A stretch of 64,000 nt of DNA from Bradyrhizobium cenepequi (GTDB lineage Bacteria; Pseudomonadota; Alphaproteobacteria; Rhizobiales; Xanthobacteraceae): contig NZ_JAGKJI010000003.1 in assembly GCF_020329485.1 (NCBI RefSeq), positions 278,031 to 342,030 on the forward strand. Reading direction: 5' to 3'. This document shows, one piece after another, positions 9,001-18,835 of the stretch. The notes under the pieces were generated by a model. It was not told where the DNA came from. It saw only the letters and a program-made list of their open reading frames with translations, and made no database searches. The position numbers and the translations under genes were made by a program. Numbering within the stretch: position 1 is the stretch's first letter; each line of letters begins with the position of its first letter.

Positions 9001-11406
9001 CTACCTTTTCCTCAGCAACGGGTAAAGCTTCCTGGCAAGCGCATATGCCGTTGGATTTTTTTTCAGCGTAGCCTTCAGCAAACCTTTCATCGCCAGGCGA
9101 ACGTCCGATACACCAGCGCCAATATCACCATGTCCTGTGGTCACCTCCAACGGGTTTAATACAGCGCTTCCTGCCAGAGCCCAGGCCACCGAACTTACAA
9201 AGTCATCGCGGTTCGAGTATTTTGTCAGCAAGCCGGAAATAAATACATTGCTATTGTCTGGGCGGTTCGGGATGAGGTGGGCGACCTTCCTGTGAAGTGT
9301 AAAAAAGCTATGGTGAAGCCCGTGAGCCTCAGCAGGCAGCAGCATCGGAAATCGTTCTCGGACTATTCGAATACACTCCATGGAGTGAACATAAAGATCG
9401 CTGGAAACTCCACCCAGCGAGTAATTGACGGTGATTTCTCGTGTGTAAACATTGCGGACGCCGGCATCTAGGCAGCTCATGATCCACCTAAAGTCCGCAG
9501 CTATCTTGTAAGATGTGTTATACGGGCCCGATGCTTCATAAGCTGCTCGCGTCGCGTATATGGCGTTGTGGCAATCATTCGCGCAGGTAAAGTAACTGCC
9601 AGGATGCACGAACGCCGGAGCCCACGTGATGGCGTTGTTGTCGGGGAGGCTAACAGCCGCTGCTGTGAACAGAAGTGTCGCATCATGTCGACCTCGCAGC
9701 CGTTTGACCGCAATCTCAGCCGCAGACGGCTCGAGCCAATCGTCCGAGTTCAGCACGCAAATCAATTGGCCGCGTGCCAGCGGAATCGCCTTGTTAAGCG
9801 CATCGTACAAGCCTCGGTCGGGCTCGGAAGCAAAATAGTCAATCCGATCAGCGTACCCCTCGATCAGCGCCAGTGTCCCGTCTGTCGAAGCCCCGTCGAG
9901 GACGATATGCTCGACATTCTTGTAAGTTTGCCGTTGAACACTTTCGATAGCCCGGGAGAGCGTTTCCGTGTTGTTTCTAACGACAGTGACGTAACTCACT
10001 AACGGATTCTCGGGTGTCGCTTCCTTCTGGTGCCCACCAGTCCGGAGGCCGCCTTCGATTCGCTTGCCGTTGCCTGCGCCTGGAGAGAGTCGATCTCGCC
10101 AATTGGGCCAGTCAGTATGCGCGCCTGCCGGTCGACGCCTTGGGAACTCAGGCCCTTCGCTTCCGTCCATGTATCCGAGTGGACTCGCCTGTATCGCACC
10201 GCTCTCGTCTCTGGGCCAAGCTTTGGAGCGCATATCGCTAGCTTTCACGATTCCTCCTGCCTTACGTAGCAGCTCCGCATGGCGGTATTGGGCTAGAGAA
10301 AGAGTATTTCCAACAATATCTGCGCAGAGGTCCCAACTAAACAATCGAGCTCTCTCAATCCCGCACGCCGAGAGCTTTGTCCGCAGCTCGGGAGACGAGG
10401 CCACCTTATCGATCGCGTCCGCAACCCCGTCTACGTCATCACAATCGAACATCAAGCCGGCGTCGCCAACGACCTCAGGCAACGACGAATTATTGGCCGA
10501 GATGACGGGCGTCCCGCATGCCATGGCTTCTAGTAGGGGTAAGCCGAAGCCCTCGTAGCGCGAAAGATAAATGAAACTTGTTGCCCCGCTGTACATTGCC
10601 GAGAGGTCGCTATCGTCCACGAAGCCCGCAAGGATAATGCGGTGACGCCAGCGCCCAGCATCGGCAAGAATACGATCGAGTTCTTTGGTCCTCCACCCGA
10701 CCATCCCGACCATAACGAGATGCATATCGGTCGCCTGACTCCGCTCGAGATATGCCAGGAAGGACTTGACCACCTGGTGGAGGTTTTTGCGGATTTCCAG
10801 CGTCGCCAGGCTCAGCACATAGGGTGCTGCGGCAGGAATGCCATACTTTTGGCGCACCCTCGCCAACTCGGCCGAATCGTTGCACGGTTTGAACCAATCG
10901 CCGGCCGCCAACGGAATGACCGTGACCTGTGACGGATTCAAGTCAGGGCGGTAGGCGATCAAGTCGCGTTTTGTGCTCTCGGAAATCGCAAATATGACCG
11001 TGTGCTCGTCCAGGCTGGCGATTATTTGGTGGACCTCGCTGGCGGCAACTGGCTCGAAGAACTCCGGGTGAGGAATGGCTACAAGATCGTAGATGACGTG
11101 CGCTCGCAACACCCGCTCATAATCATGCCAGATCGGCTCCGCCACGCCAAACGATGACAGAAAAATATCGACCTCGCTCGGCAACGCGCCGCGAGCCGAA
11201 CCATAGGTAGGCTGCGGGAGCTCTCGGTCTACAAGATACTTGGCGAGGCTCTGGTCATCGCCCGAGCGATATACATAGTGGGTCTCAAAACGCCCTGATC
11301 TTACCAGTCGTGGAAACAGCTCGTCACAAACACGATAAACGCCAGTCTTTACCCCTTGCGCTAGCACATACATGTCTAGCGCTAAACGGACTTTGGATTC
11401 GGTCAT
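9001..11406 (-). CDS. Two-domain glycosyltransferase (GT4 + GT2)
   Basis: 801 residues, about twice a normal glycosyltransferase. Residues 1-380 are GT-B family 4: ATLEIRKNLHQ near 201-211 and the donor block YEGFGLPLLEAMACGTP around 284-300. Residues about 385-465 are a low-complexity, Pro/Gly/Arg-rich linker. Residues 469-700 are GT-A family 2: VSYVTVVRNNTETL, the acidic DGASTDGT, and the metal-binding NSDDW at 553-557. The two activities probably add consecutive sugars to the growing repeat. First gene of the minus-strand group that ends with fcl. No stop or frameshift occurs at the linker, so it is a true fusion in this sequence. Confidence 0.88.
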   Translation of the reverse strand: MTESKVRLALDMYVLAQGVKTGVYRVCDELFPRLVRSGRFETHYVYRSGDDQSLAKYLVDRELPQPTYGSARGALPSEVDIFLSSFGVAEPIWHDYERVLRAHVIYDLVAIPHPEFFEPVAASEVHQIIASLDEHTVIFAISESTKRDLIAYRPDLNPSQVTVIPLAAGDWFKPCNDSAELARVRQKYGIPAAAPYVLSLATLEIRKNLHQVVKSFLAYLERSQATDMHLVMVGMVGWRTKELDRILADAGRWRHRIILAGFVDDSDLSAMYSGATSFIYLSRYEGFGLPLLEAMACGTPVISANNSSLPEVVGDAGLMFDCDDVDGVADAIDKVASSPELRTKLSACGIERARLFSWDLCADIVGNTLSLAQYRHAELLRKAGGIVKASDMRSKAWPRDESGAIQASPLGYMDGSEGPEFPRRRPAGAHTDWPNWRDRLSPGAGNGKRIEGGLRTGGHQKEATPENPLVSYVTVVRNNTETLSRAIESVQRQTYKNVEHIVLDGASTDGTLALIEGYADRIDYFASEPDRGLYDALNKAIPLARGQLICVLNSDDWLEPSAAEIAVKRLRGRHDATLLFTAAAVSLPDNNAITWAPAFVHPGSYFTCANDCHNAIYATRAAYEASGPYNTSYKIAADFRWIMSCLDAGVRNVYTREITVNYSLGGVSSDLYVHSMECIRIVRERFPMLLPAEAHGLHHSFFTLHRKVAHLIPNRPDNSNVFISGLLTKYSNRDDFVSSVAWALAGSAVLNPLEVTTGHGDIGAGVSDVRLAMKGLLKATLKKNPTAYALARKLYPLLRKR

Positions 11407-11619
11407 ATGCGCTTCATAGCGGGTACAATAGCGGAATTTCTTGACGAGGAGGAGGCAAAAATCAAGAAGAATTCGCTCGAATCAAGAGAAATCGCTCGAA
11501 AAGGATTTCGATGGACTTGACCTGAGCCGGTCGACTGGGGGAGAGAACTTCGCAGTGTCCGACCAGCTCGGTTCCCGGAACACTTCATCGCCGGTCGCTA
11601 AGTGGAACTCCGGGGTGCA

Positions 11620-12471
11620 CAAACGCCAGTATCACGGACGTCCTGTTCATCGTGAATCCCGACCACCCCTCTCTTTGCGTCTTCGATCAAAAGCGGCTGC
11701 TTGGGCGCACGATTATCGAATATCGGATCTGGGGAGCTCGACGTGCTTCCGCGCTATTGCAGGTTAGCGAGCAATTCTTATGACGAAATCTGGACCGGGA
11801 GAGATCTGAACTTGGACACGATCAGGGAAAATCTACCGGATTTTCAGCGTCCGCTGAGAATATTGCCCTACGCCATCCATAAAGATCCTTTCCCAAAGGT
11901 AGACCCAACCGGCAGGGAGGATATTAGCACGCGCGAGGGCATCGCCCCTGGTGCTTTAGTCATCGGTTACTCCTTTTCCGTGTACTCGAACTACTATCCA
12001 GACGACGCCGTTAAAGCATTCGTCCAAGTCTTTCCGGATACAAGAGGCGTGTTGCTCATTCTGAAGTCGTACGATCTCGACAACCGGCCGATCGAGAGGG
12101 CCGCGCTAAAGGTGATCGCGGGCGATGGCCGCATCCGCATTTATGATGGAAAGAAGCGGCTCAGTATCCACGAGTTCTATCACGCGATCGACCTCTATTT
12201 CTCGTCTTCATGCGCTGTAGGTTACGGATTAAATCTTGTCGAGGCCGCGCAAGCCGGGCTGCCGGTAACTGCCAGCGGATGGCGGATCGCACCCAAGATT
12301 CTGGTGCTCCGAGGCGTTTGTGCCGTCGGCTATGATTTGCAACGAGTGCGCGATCTGCAGGGACACTATGCCGGCATTAAGAATGCCGTGTGGTCTCGGC
12401 CTAAAATCGACGAACTCGCTTCAGTTCTCAAGACGATGCATGATCGCTTCAGATCAAAGCTGCCGCAGTGA
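11620..12471 (+). pseudogene. Frameshifted GT4 glycosyltransferase
   Basis: From about 11620 one frame reads TDVLFIVNPDHPSLCVF and then RTIIEYRIW. Near 11731 homologous reading must jump to another frame, which continues ELDVLPRYCRLASNSYDEIWT and runs open to 12471. This matches GT4 enzymes in which RxIGYWxWELxxLP precedes a DEIWVPS block. The downstream part (256 codons from 11701) keeps LRILPYAI, VIGYSFSVYSNY and a donor-site region GYGLNLVEAAQAGLPVTAS. The N-terminal third is missing or scrambled. Its stop overlaps the start of the next glycosyltransferase by four bases (GTGA), so the original operon order is preserved. Confidence 0.7.
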
Positions 12472-13715
12472 CCCGGAGCGTCGCTTTGACGATACGATCC
12501 ACGGTCGGGCTCGAAGCCCGGATGCTGTACGGCCCAATGACGGGCATTTCCAACTATAGCTTTCACATAGTGCGCGGTCTTCTGAAACAGACGTCGTCTT
12601 ATCAGTTTCGGGGGTTTGTCGGCACCGGCTGGCGCGATATCACGCTCGCCTCGCTAGTGACTGCGGAGCAGGGCGAAGGCGGCGACGAGAATTCAACGTC
12701 CTTCCGTTCCGGGAATTCGTTTTCCAGGCGTATTGCGCGTCTCCCGACTCAGCTGGTCGTTCGCTTCTCGGATGCTCGGCCTATCCGGCTGTTGTACAGG
12801 GCGACCTACCGCCGCAGTTTTGCCGCGACCGTTCGCTCGGAGCGTCTTGACTTCTTTCATGCCTTCAATTTTCGCCCACCGTCGGACCCGGGGGTGCCCG
12901 TGCTGCCTGTGATCTACGATCTTTCGACATTTCGCCATCCAGAATATCATCCGGCCGATCGCGTCGCATGGCTTGCCCCGCTCGGCGACATCATTGCGCG
13001 CGCGCCACTGGTGCAGACCATCTCCGAATTTAGCAAGCGCGAGATCATAGATCTGTTTGGCTATCCAGCGGAAGACATTTTCGTCGCACCGCCGGCCGCG
13101 GCTCCCGTGTTCGCACCGAAGGGCGAGCCCATGACATCTCGCGACCTCGCGCCGCTTGGTCTAAAGCATGGCCAGTACTTCCTCGCAGTGGGCACACTTG
13201 AGCCGCGCAAGAATATCCGCACGCTCGTTAGCGCCTACGCCCAGCTGGCACCGTCCGCGCGTGCGCAATGTCCGCTCGTCGTCGCCGGCGGAAAAGGGTG
13301 GGGTGATTTGAAGCTGCCGCGGCAGTTGGACGCGCTACGTTCCGAAGGTTCGTTGCGCCTTTTAGGCGGTGTTCCCAATATGCAGTTGCGAAGCCTCTAC
13401 GAGGGGGCGCGTCTGCTGCTGATGCCTTCGCTGTACGAAGGGTTCGGTATGCCGGTCGTAGAGGCCATGGCATGCGGAACGCCGGTCGCATACAGCTCTT
13501 GCTCTGCGATGGAGGAAATCGCCTTAACTCTCGGTAGGGTTGCGCCGGCCGAGGATGTCGACGCTTGGAGCGGTATCTTACGCCAGGCGCTTTCATGCAA
13601 CGAACACCTAGATCCAGCGTTGCGGAGGCTCCGGATTAACCGGGCGCGTACGTTCGACTGGTATCGAAGCGCCGGGCTAGTTCTCGACGCCTACCGTCAT
13701 TTGGGCCTGCGGTAG
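12468..13715 (+). CDS. GT-B family 4 glycosyltransferase (mannosyltransferase-like)
   Basis: 415 residues. N-terminal acceptor domain contains TGISNYSFHIVRGLL, typical of WbdA/MtfB-like mannosyltransferases. Between the domains is VGTLEPRKNIRTLVSAYAQL, and the donor domain has SLYEGFGMPVVEAMACGTPV. The GTG start overlaps the stop of the broken glycosyltransferase upstream, so translation probably depended on coupling to it. No strong independent ribosome site is visible. The next plus-strand gene, manC, makes GDP-mannose, which together with the gmd/fcl genes suggests mannose or a mannose-derived 6-deoxy sugar as donor. Confidence 0.87.
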   Translation: MTRSVALTIRSTVGLEARMLYGPMTGISNYSFHIVRGLLKQTSSYQFRGFVGTGWRDITLASLVTAEQGEGGDENSTSFRSGNSFSRRIARLPTQLVVRFSDARPIRLLYRATYRRSFAATVRSERLDFFHAFNFRPPSDPGVPVLPVIYDLSTFRHPEYHPADRVAWLAPLGDIIARAPLVQTISEFSKREIIDLFGYPAEDIFVAPPAAAPVFAPKGEPMTSRDLAPLGLKHGQYFLAVGTLEPRKNIRTLVSAYAQLAPSARAQCPLVVAGGKGWGDLKLPRQLDALRSEGSLRLLGGVPNMQLRSLYEGARLLLMPSLYEGFGMPVVEAMACGTPVAYSSCSAMEEIALTLGRVAPAEDVDAWSGILRQALSCNEHLDPALRRLRINRARTFDWYRSAGLVLDAYRHLGLR

Positions 13716-13854
13716 CAGGGATACTGGTTAATATGTCAATCCATCAACAAGGGTTGCACAAACCGAGGCAACTTGCGATGGCGCAGACATTGGAAGCGAT
13801 CGCACATTCAATACAATTCGGGCGACTATCATAAGCTGCAGCAGGCGAGGTCTC

Positions 13855-15267
13855 ATGAGTGAACGCATCATCCCTTTGATCATGTGCGGCGGGGCGGGCA
13901 CCCGGCTGTGGCCGGCGTCGCGCGAGGTCCATCCGAAGCAGTTCCTGCCGTTGTTCGGCGCGCGCTCGACCTTCCAGGAGACGCTGCTCAGGGTGTCGGA
14001 TCCGGCGCTGTTCGAGCGGCCGATCGTCATCACCAACAACGCCTATCGCTTCATGGTGCTGGAGCAACTGGCCGGCATCGGGCGCGAGGCGGACGTGTTG
14101 CTCGAGCCCGCCCGGCGCGACTCCGGGCCGGCGATCGCAGCCGGCGCCGCCTTTGCGCAAGTGCGCGACAGGGAAGCGATCGTGCTGGCGCTCGCCGCCG
14201 ATCACGTGGTCGGCGACACCGAAGCCTTCGTCGCCGCCTGTCGCGAGGGACTGGCTGCCGCCAAAGCAGGCCGCATCGTCACCTTTGGCATCAATCCCGA
14301 ACGCCCGGCCACCGAATACGGCTATATCAGCCCCGGCGATAGCATTTCGGGGCAGGTGCGCGCGGTCGCAAAATTCGTCGAGAAGCCGGATGCCGCAACC
14401 GCGGCCGACTACATCAAGTCGGGCTATCTCTGGAACAGCGGCAACTTCATGTTCCGCGCTGCCGTGCTGCTTGACGAATACCGCAACTTCGATACCGCCA
14501 GCGTGCAGGCGGTGACCGAGGCGGTGACGAATGCTCAGCGCGATCTCGGCTTCGTCAAGCTCGATGCAGACGCGTTCGGATCGGCGAAAGCGATCTCGAT
14601 CGATTATGCGGTGATGGAAAAGACCGCGCGCGCGGCCGTGGTGCCGGTGTCGTGCGGCTGGTCGGATGTCGGCTCCTGGCATGCGGTGTGGGAATTGTCC
14701 GAGAAGGACGGGCAGGGCAATGCCGCACGAGGCGCTGCGGTGTTCGAGGATTCCCGCAACTGCAATGTCTCGACCGACCGCGCGCTGGTCGCGCTCGAAG
14801 GCGTCGACGATCTCGTGGTGGTGGCGACGCAGGATGCCATCCTGGTGTCGCGGCAGAAGGACGCCAACGGCCTGAAGCGGCTGGTGGCGAAACTCAAGAC
14901 GGTGACGCCTGAGGTCACCGAGAACCATATCAAGGTGCATCGGCCCTGGGGCTCGTACCAATCGGTCGACAATGGCGAACGCCATCAGGTCAAGCGCATC
15001 ATCGTCAAGCCGGGCGAGCGGCTGTCGCTGCAGAAGCATCACCATCGTTCCGAGCACTGGATCGTGGTGCGAGGCGCCGCACGCGTCACCGTCAACGAAA
15101 CGGTGACGACCGTGCACGAGAACGAATCGATCTACATCCCGATCGGCGCGGTGCATCGGCTGGAGAACCCGGGCAAGATCCTGCTGGAATTGATCGAGGT
15201 GCAGACCGGCAGCTATCTCGGCGAGGACGATATCATCCGCATCGAGGACGATTATCAGCGCACCTGA
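13855..15267 (+). CDS. manC: Mannose-1-phosphate guanylyltransferase / mannose-6-phosphate isomerase
   Basis: Bifunctional type II enzyme that supplies GDP-mannose. Residues 10-40 hold the pyrophosphorylase signature: GGAGTRLWPASR, then HPKQFLPLFG. Middle segments ILALAADHV-like and VEKPD follow. The last ~110 residues are a cupin-type isomerase domain: RPWGSYQSVD, then KPGERLSLQKHHHRSEHW with the metal-binding His cluster, and IPIGAVHRLENPG. 470 residues is normal. It stands 139 bases after the glycosyltransferase and feeds both the gmd routes and mannosyltransferases in this locus. Confidence 0.96.
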   Translation: MSERIIPLIMCGGAGTRLWPASREVHPKQFLPLFGARSTFQETLLRVSDPALFERPIVITNNAYRFMVLEQLAGIGREADVLLEPARRDSGPAIAAGAAFAQVRDREAIVLALAADHVVGDTEAFVAACREGLAAAKAGRIVTFGINPERPATEYGYISPGDSISGQVRAVAKFVEKPDAATAADYIKSGYLWNSGNFMFRAAVLLDEYRNFDTASVQAVTEAVTNAQRDLGFVKLDADAFGSAKAISIDYAVMEKTARAAVVPVSCGWSDVGSWHAVWELSEKDGQGNAARGAAVFEDSRNCNVSTDRALVALEGVDDLVVVATQDAILVSRQKDANGLKRLVAKLKTVTPEVTENHIKVHRPWGSYQSVDNGERHQVKRIIVKPGERLSLQKHHHRSEHWIVVRGAARVTVNETVTTVHENESIYIPIGAVHRLENPGKILLELIEVQTGSYLGEDDIIRIEDDYQRT

Positions 15268-15351
15268 TTGCCGCCATCCGACCGGAGAGTTGCTGAACAA
15301 CATCGGCGGCGATCTAGAATATCGGTTGCTGACGAATTGAGAATTGTACCT

Positions 15352-15716
15352 ATGGACAGTGATAAGTGCAGTGCCCGGCTTGAGTGGCGGACGGGCCGGC
15401 GCTGTAGCTCGTCAGGGATGAGAAGCTCAAGATCGTCCTGGAGAGCTTACAGGCGCCTCGCCCAGGTTAGGCGACGGTGGGGGCGATATGGCGTTTCGCG
15501 CTCGTTGTTGTGCGATGGCGGCGATTGTCGCCCCGACGCGAAAGATGCCAGCGAACAATCAATTGGCTTCTTAGTGAGAATGGTTCCGTAGTGAGGAGCG
15601 GAGTCCGGACGGGTCGGCAGGCGACGGGGCGATCTAATCGAGTTTGCGATCGGGCTCGGATGCCGATCACCGGCACCCTCGACGCGGCAACGTTGAAGGT
15701 CTTGATCACCGCGTGA
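15352..15716 (+). pseudogene. IS66-family accessory gene (tnpA/OrfA) remnant
   Basis: Starts MDSDKCSARLEWRTGRR in one frame, then DEKLKIVLESLQAPRP in a second, then RRWGRYGVSRSLL in the first again. It ends RARMPITGTLDAATLKVLITA before TGA at 15714-15716. This order matches the small helix-turn-helix OrfA of rhizobial IS66 elements, including its C-terminal ARMRITG-x-DAATL block. Several frameshifts make it non-functional. The tnpB and tnpC genes are not present downstream. Confidence 0.6.
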
Positions 15717-16512
15717 GGGACGGCCGCACTGATCCCAATCCGTCGGGCGCGTGGGTGTGGATTGCGACCCGCCACACCATACATGCGCGCTAGCCTCTGG
15801 GTCCCACTGGGCTAGCGCGATCTTCCTTCGCGCGTAGCATTTAACTCCGCTCTTAGCCGTGCGGCTGCATCGCTTGGGGGCTCTCGACTTGGGGGCGGCT
15901 CATTGAGGTTCTGGGCCCAGGGCGCGCCTGATCGAGCTGTCGAGCTCAGTGTGGCTCGGTCGGTACTCGCACAAGCAGAGACAAGAAGATTAATAACGGC
16001 CATGGGTCCCGTCCGCGTTGTCGCTCGGATGCCTAAGTTCATCTAAAGGATCCTCCCCTTGAACTGGCAGGTCACTATCGTAGATGGGGCGAATTCCGGA
16101 AAATGGCCTGCCGGCCTCAAGCGGGGACCTAAGATGCTTCGTCTGACTTCGGACCCCTGTCGTAGCACGCCACCGACAACAACGAGGCATGGGAAAGCCT
16201 CGGGCGCCAAAAGACAACGCCATGATTCTATTTTGATATGCTTTCCCATTTGCGATCTCGTGCCGGTCTCTCTTCCGGACGTTCACGCGGGACGTCGGAT
16301 TCATCCTGGACAGCTTAGTGTCCGCCCGAACCAGCCAACATGTATCTTGAGGATGGTGTTCCGATTGCTACAAAGCTGATAGGAAGCTGAAACCACCAGA
16401 GTAACCTTGTGGAAGCAAGGTGCCTACATGAACGCCGCCGGACTTTGCTCATTGAAGCCGGCCGACTCTCGATCGGCAGCGGGGGGCCAGTAGATCTGAA
16501 CAAGTCGGCCGG
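15717..16512. other. Gene-free stretch
   Basis: About 800 bases with many short frames on both strands, none resembling a known family and none with a convincing start. It lies between two pseudogenes and is likely decayed DNA. Confidence 0.4.
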
Positions 16513-17000
16513 CGGTCTTTTTCGACCGCGATGGCGTGCTTAACGTCGACAAGAACTACGTGCATAGGATCTAGGACTTCGAGTGGACCGCCGGCGCACC
16601 GGAAGCGATCAAGCTCTGCAATGATCTGGGCTATCTGCCCTTCGTTGTGACGAAGCAGGCCGGCGTCGCGCGCGGCTATTATGGGATTGATGCCGTTCGT
16701 CGATTGCACGGCTGGATGAATAGCGAACTGGCCAAGATGGGCGCTCATATAGACGAGTTTCAATATTGCCCCTATCACGAGGGCGGGATCGTCGAGCAGT
16801 GACGGCGGGCCAGGGATTGCGCAAACCAGTGCCTGGAATGATTCTGGACTGTTTCAGAACTTGGCCGGCGCGAAGAGAGGCATGCATTCTGATCGGCGGC
16901 AAACCGCACGATCTAGAGGCAGCCGCCGCACGAATACGAGGACATCTGTTCAAGAGCGGCAATCTCGCAGATTTGTCCGCCGATTGCTGCGAACGAAAGC
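16513..17000 (+). pseudogene. Decayed HAD sugar-bisphosphate phosphatase (third GmhB-like copy)
   Basis: Reads PAVFFDRDGVLNVDKNYVHRI, an in-frame TAG at 16572-16574, then DFEWTAGAPEAIKLCNDLGYLPFVVTKQAGVARG and EFQYCPYH, with a TGA near 16801. In the next frame the same protein continues PGMILDCF, ACILIGGKPHDLEAA and GHLFKSGNLAD. The two intact copies at 19511 and 29829 show the full order, so at least one nonsense mutation and one frameshift are present. The catalytic DxD (DRDG) is still recognisable, but the conserved TNQSG is TKQAG, another sign of decay. Confidence 0.8.
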
Positions 17001-17048
17001 TTGGCCCTTCAGCGAGCCGACGCATTGCCCTAGGTCCACACGAACACG

Positions 17049-18431
17049 TCATCGCAAATCGCTGTGCTCTCCGACGCGCCCAACAGGCAAAGCGGGTTCT
17101 TCAAACTCGGCTAGACCTACGGGCGCCGCCGGACCGGATACGTCAAAACTCCATGGATCTGAAGGCATCGAACAGCCTTTGAGACTGTCTCGCATCCATT
17201 CCATCGCAAAGAGATGGCCGCGGCTGCTCACGGCAGCGGCGTAGCCCAACAGCAGGAATAAGGGGATCTCGCGGCTGATCCGTCCGTGCGCCAGGCTCAG
17301 AATGGTGGCGAAGGCGACGCCTGCGAGGACGAACCGGGCCTCCGGGTTGATCCGTCCGAGCCAATACATCCGGACACCGACACATTTCGCAATTAGGATC
17401 ACAAACAACGCGCCGGCGAGCGGACCGAATTCGACGGCGACCTGCAGCGGCGCGCTATGGACCTGCGTCCCTCGAATGCAAGACATGGTTGGGAAGCGCT
17501 CAAAGCCGATACCGAATAAGTCGCCCCTGGCCAGCAGCCGGAGCGCATCGACATAGAGCTGCTTACGAATGTCGATCGAGTTTCGGAGGTCGACCGCCGC
17601 GCATCCCGCGTCCAAGGAAGTTGTGCTCTCGATAGCAAGATGAACGAACAGCTTACTTGTTCCCCAACGCGCCGCGCTGCCTGCGAAGCCCGCCGCCAAG
17701 ACGGCTCCCAGAATCAGTAGAATGTAGAGGCGCTGTCGCGCCTGGTTTGCAATGCCGATTGCGACCAGCATCGCTGCGGCAATCGCGACGAACGTAAACC
17801 TCACCTGGCACGCTGCGAAGACGAAGGCGGGCACCGCCGACAGCCCAGCGACGAGGACTGCTCCGCGCCCAGTCAGCTGCCGGGCAGTCACAGACAGCAG
17901 CAGAAAACCTAACAGCATCGTGAACTGCGCCGGGGCCGCATCATAGAGACCGAACACCACTAGCTTCGGGTGGTTTGGATCACTCCATTGCTCGATCAGC
18001 GAAGGAATCGTTACCAGCGTACCTGCCACAACGACCGTTGCGATGAGGAGGATGAAGCTGCCCGACAGCACTTTCGCCGGACACAGCCGCGCCGCCGGGT
18101 ACGCGGCGAGCGTGAGCGTCAGGAGGAAGAATTCCTTCCGATCAGGACCGATTCCATTCAACGCCAGAGAAATGCCTATCGCCAGCAGCAGGCAGCAAAA
18201 GATTGCATCGCGCGCATCGATCTCGAACTCACGCCATCGCCCGAGCGCGAGCAGAGCTGCCGTCGATCCGACCATCAGAAAGCCGGTGAACCACGAGCCG
18301 GTCGCGAACCATCCGTGCGCTAGAACTGCGAGTGGACTGGCGGCAAACAGGATGGCGAATAGAAGCAGCGCGCATTGCTGCCAAGCAAAATCGATTCGCC
18401 GCTCCAAAAACAGGCGCATGGCCCGGAACAT
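17049..18431 (-). CDS. O-antigen ligase/polymerase-like membrane protein
   Basis: 460 residues with about ten to twelve hydrophobic segments and one large periplasmic loop between roughly residues 265 and 320. After that loop comes LFGIGFERFPTM, then TQVHSAPLQVAVEFGPLAG, the G-x-G and H-x8-E-x-G pattern of the Wzy/WaaL (PF04932-type) superfamily. The last ~50 residues are hydrophilic. It could join finished O-polysaccharide to lipid A-core (WaaL role) or polymerise repeats (Wzy role). With an ABC exporter in the same locus, the ligase role is the simpler reading. Stands alone on the minus strand. Confidence 0.75.
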   Translation of the reverse strand: MFRAMRLFLERRIDFAWQQCALLLFAILFAASPLAVLAHGWFATGSWFTGFLMVGSTAALLALGRWREFEIDARDAIFCCLLLAIGISLALNGIGPDRKEFFLLTLTLAAYPAARLCPAKVLSGSFILLIATVVVAGTLVTIPSLIEQWSDPNHPKLVVFGLYDAAPAQFTMLLGFLLLSVTARQLTGRGAVLVAGLSAVPAFVFAACQVRFTFVAIAAAMLVAIGIANQARQRLYILLILGAVLAAGFAGSAARWGTSKLFVHLAIESTTSLDAGCAAVDLRNSIDIRKQLYVDALRLLARGDLFGIGFERFPTMSCIRGTQVHSAPLQVAVEFGPLAGALFVILIAKCVGVRMYWLGRINPEARFVLAGVAFATILSLAHGRISREIPLFLLLGYAAAVSSRGHLFAMEWMRDSLKGCSMPSDPWSFDVSGPAAPVGLAEFEEPALPVGRVGEHSDLR

Positions 18432-18835
18432 GGACGCGCTTCCCCCAGCCGATCACCGCGATCGACTAGCACTGCGGCCGTCCAGTGAACAATCCTTTCC
18501 GAGTGAGAATCGTACAAATATGCGGCATCCGCGGGTTGGTCGCTCCAAGCGGGGTGCATTCGGATTTGCGCGCGCTCGCTCTCGCGAACACCTACCCGCA
18601 ACGGATGGTTGAGCGATGACGACTCGACAACAAGAAAGGAGCGCCAGCGGCAGAACCGTCTTGATGCTTTTCTCATATGGATTTGGAGCCTCCTCGCGTG
18701 GAACCACAGCATTTCACCTTGATTGGCCGAGCTTTTTCCTAATATACGACCCAATCGGTAGCGGGCGGGGCACTTGGCAAGTAGCGTCGCTCGGATGGTG
18801 CGTTAGAGTGCAAAACGAGGGGGTAAGCATCCTGG
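18432..18835. other. Divergent intergenic region
   Basis: About 400 bases between the minus-strand membrane protein and the plus-strand acyltransferase. Short frames on both strands (for example 18616-18915) overlap the acyltransferase start or lack motifs. It should carry promoters for both flanking genes; none is clear enough to place. Confidence 0.4.

Noticed and set aside
13744..15303. 519-codon minus-strand frame
   Set aside because: Antisense to manC, whose signatures are complete.
16059..16379. Overlapping plus and minus frames of about 105 codons in the gap after manC
   Set aside because: Low-complexity shadow-like composition on both strands and no start signals.
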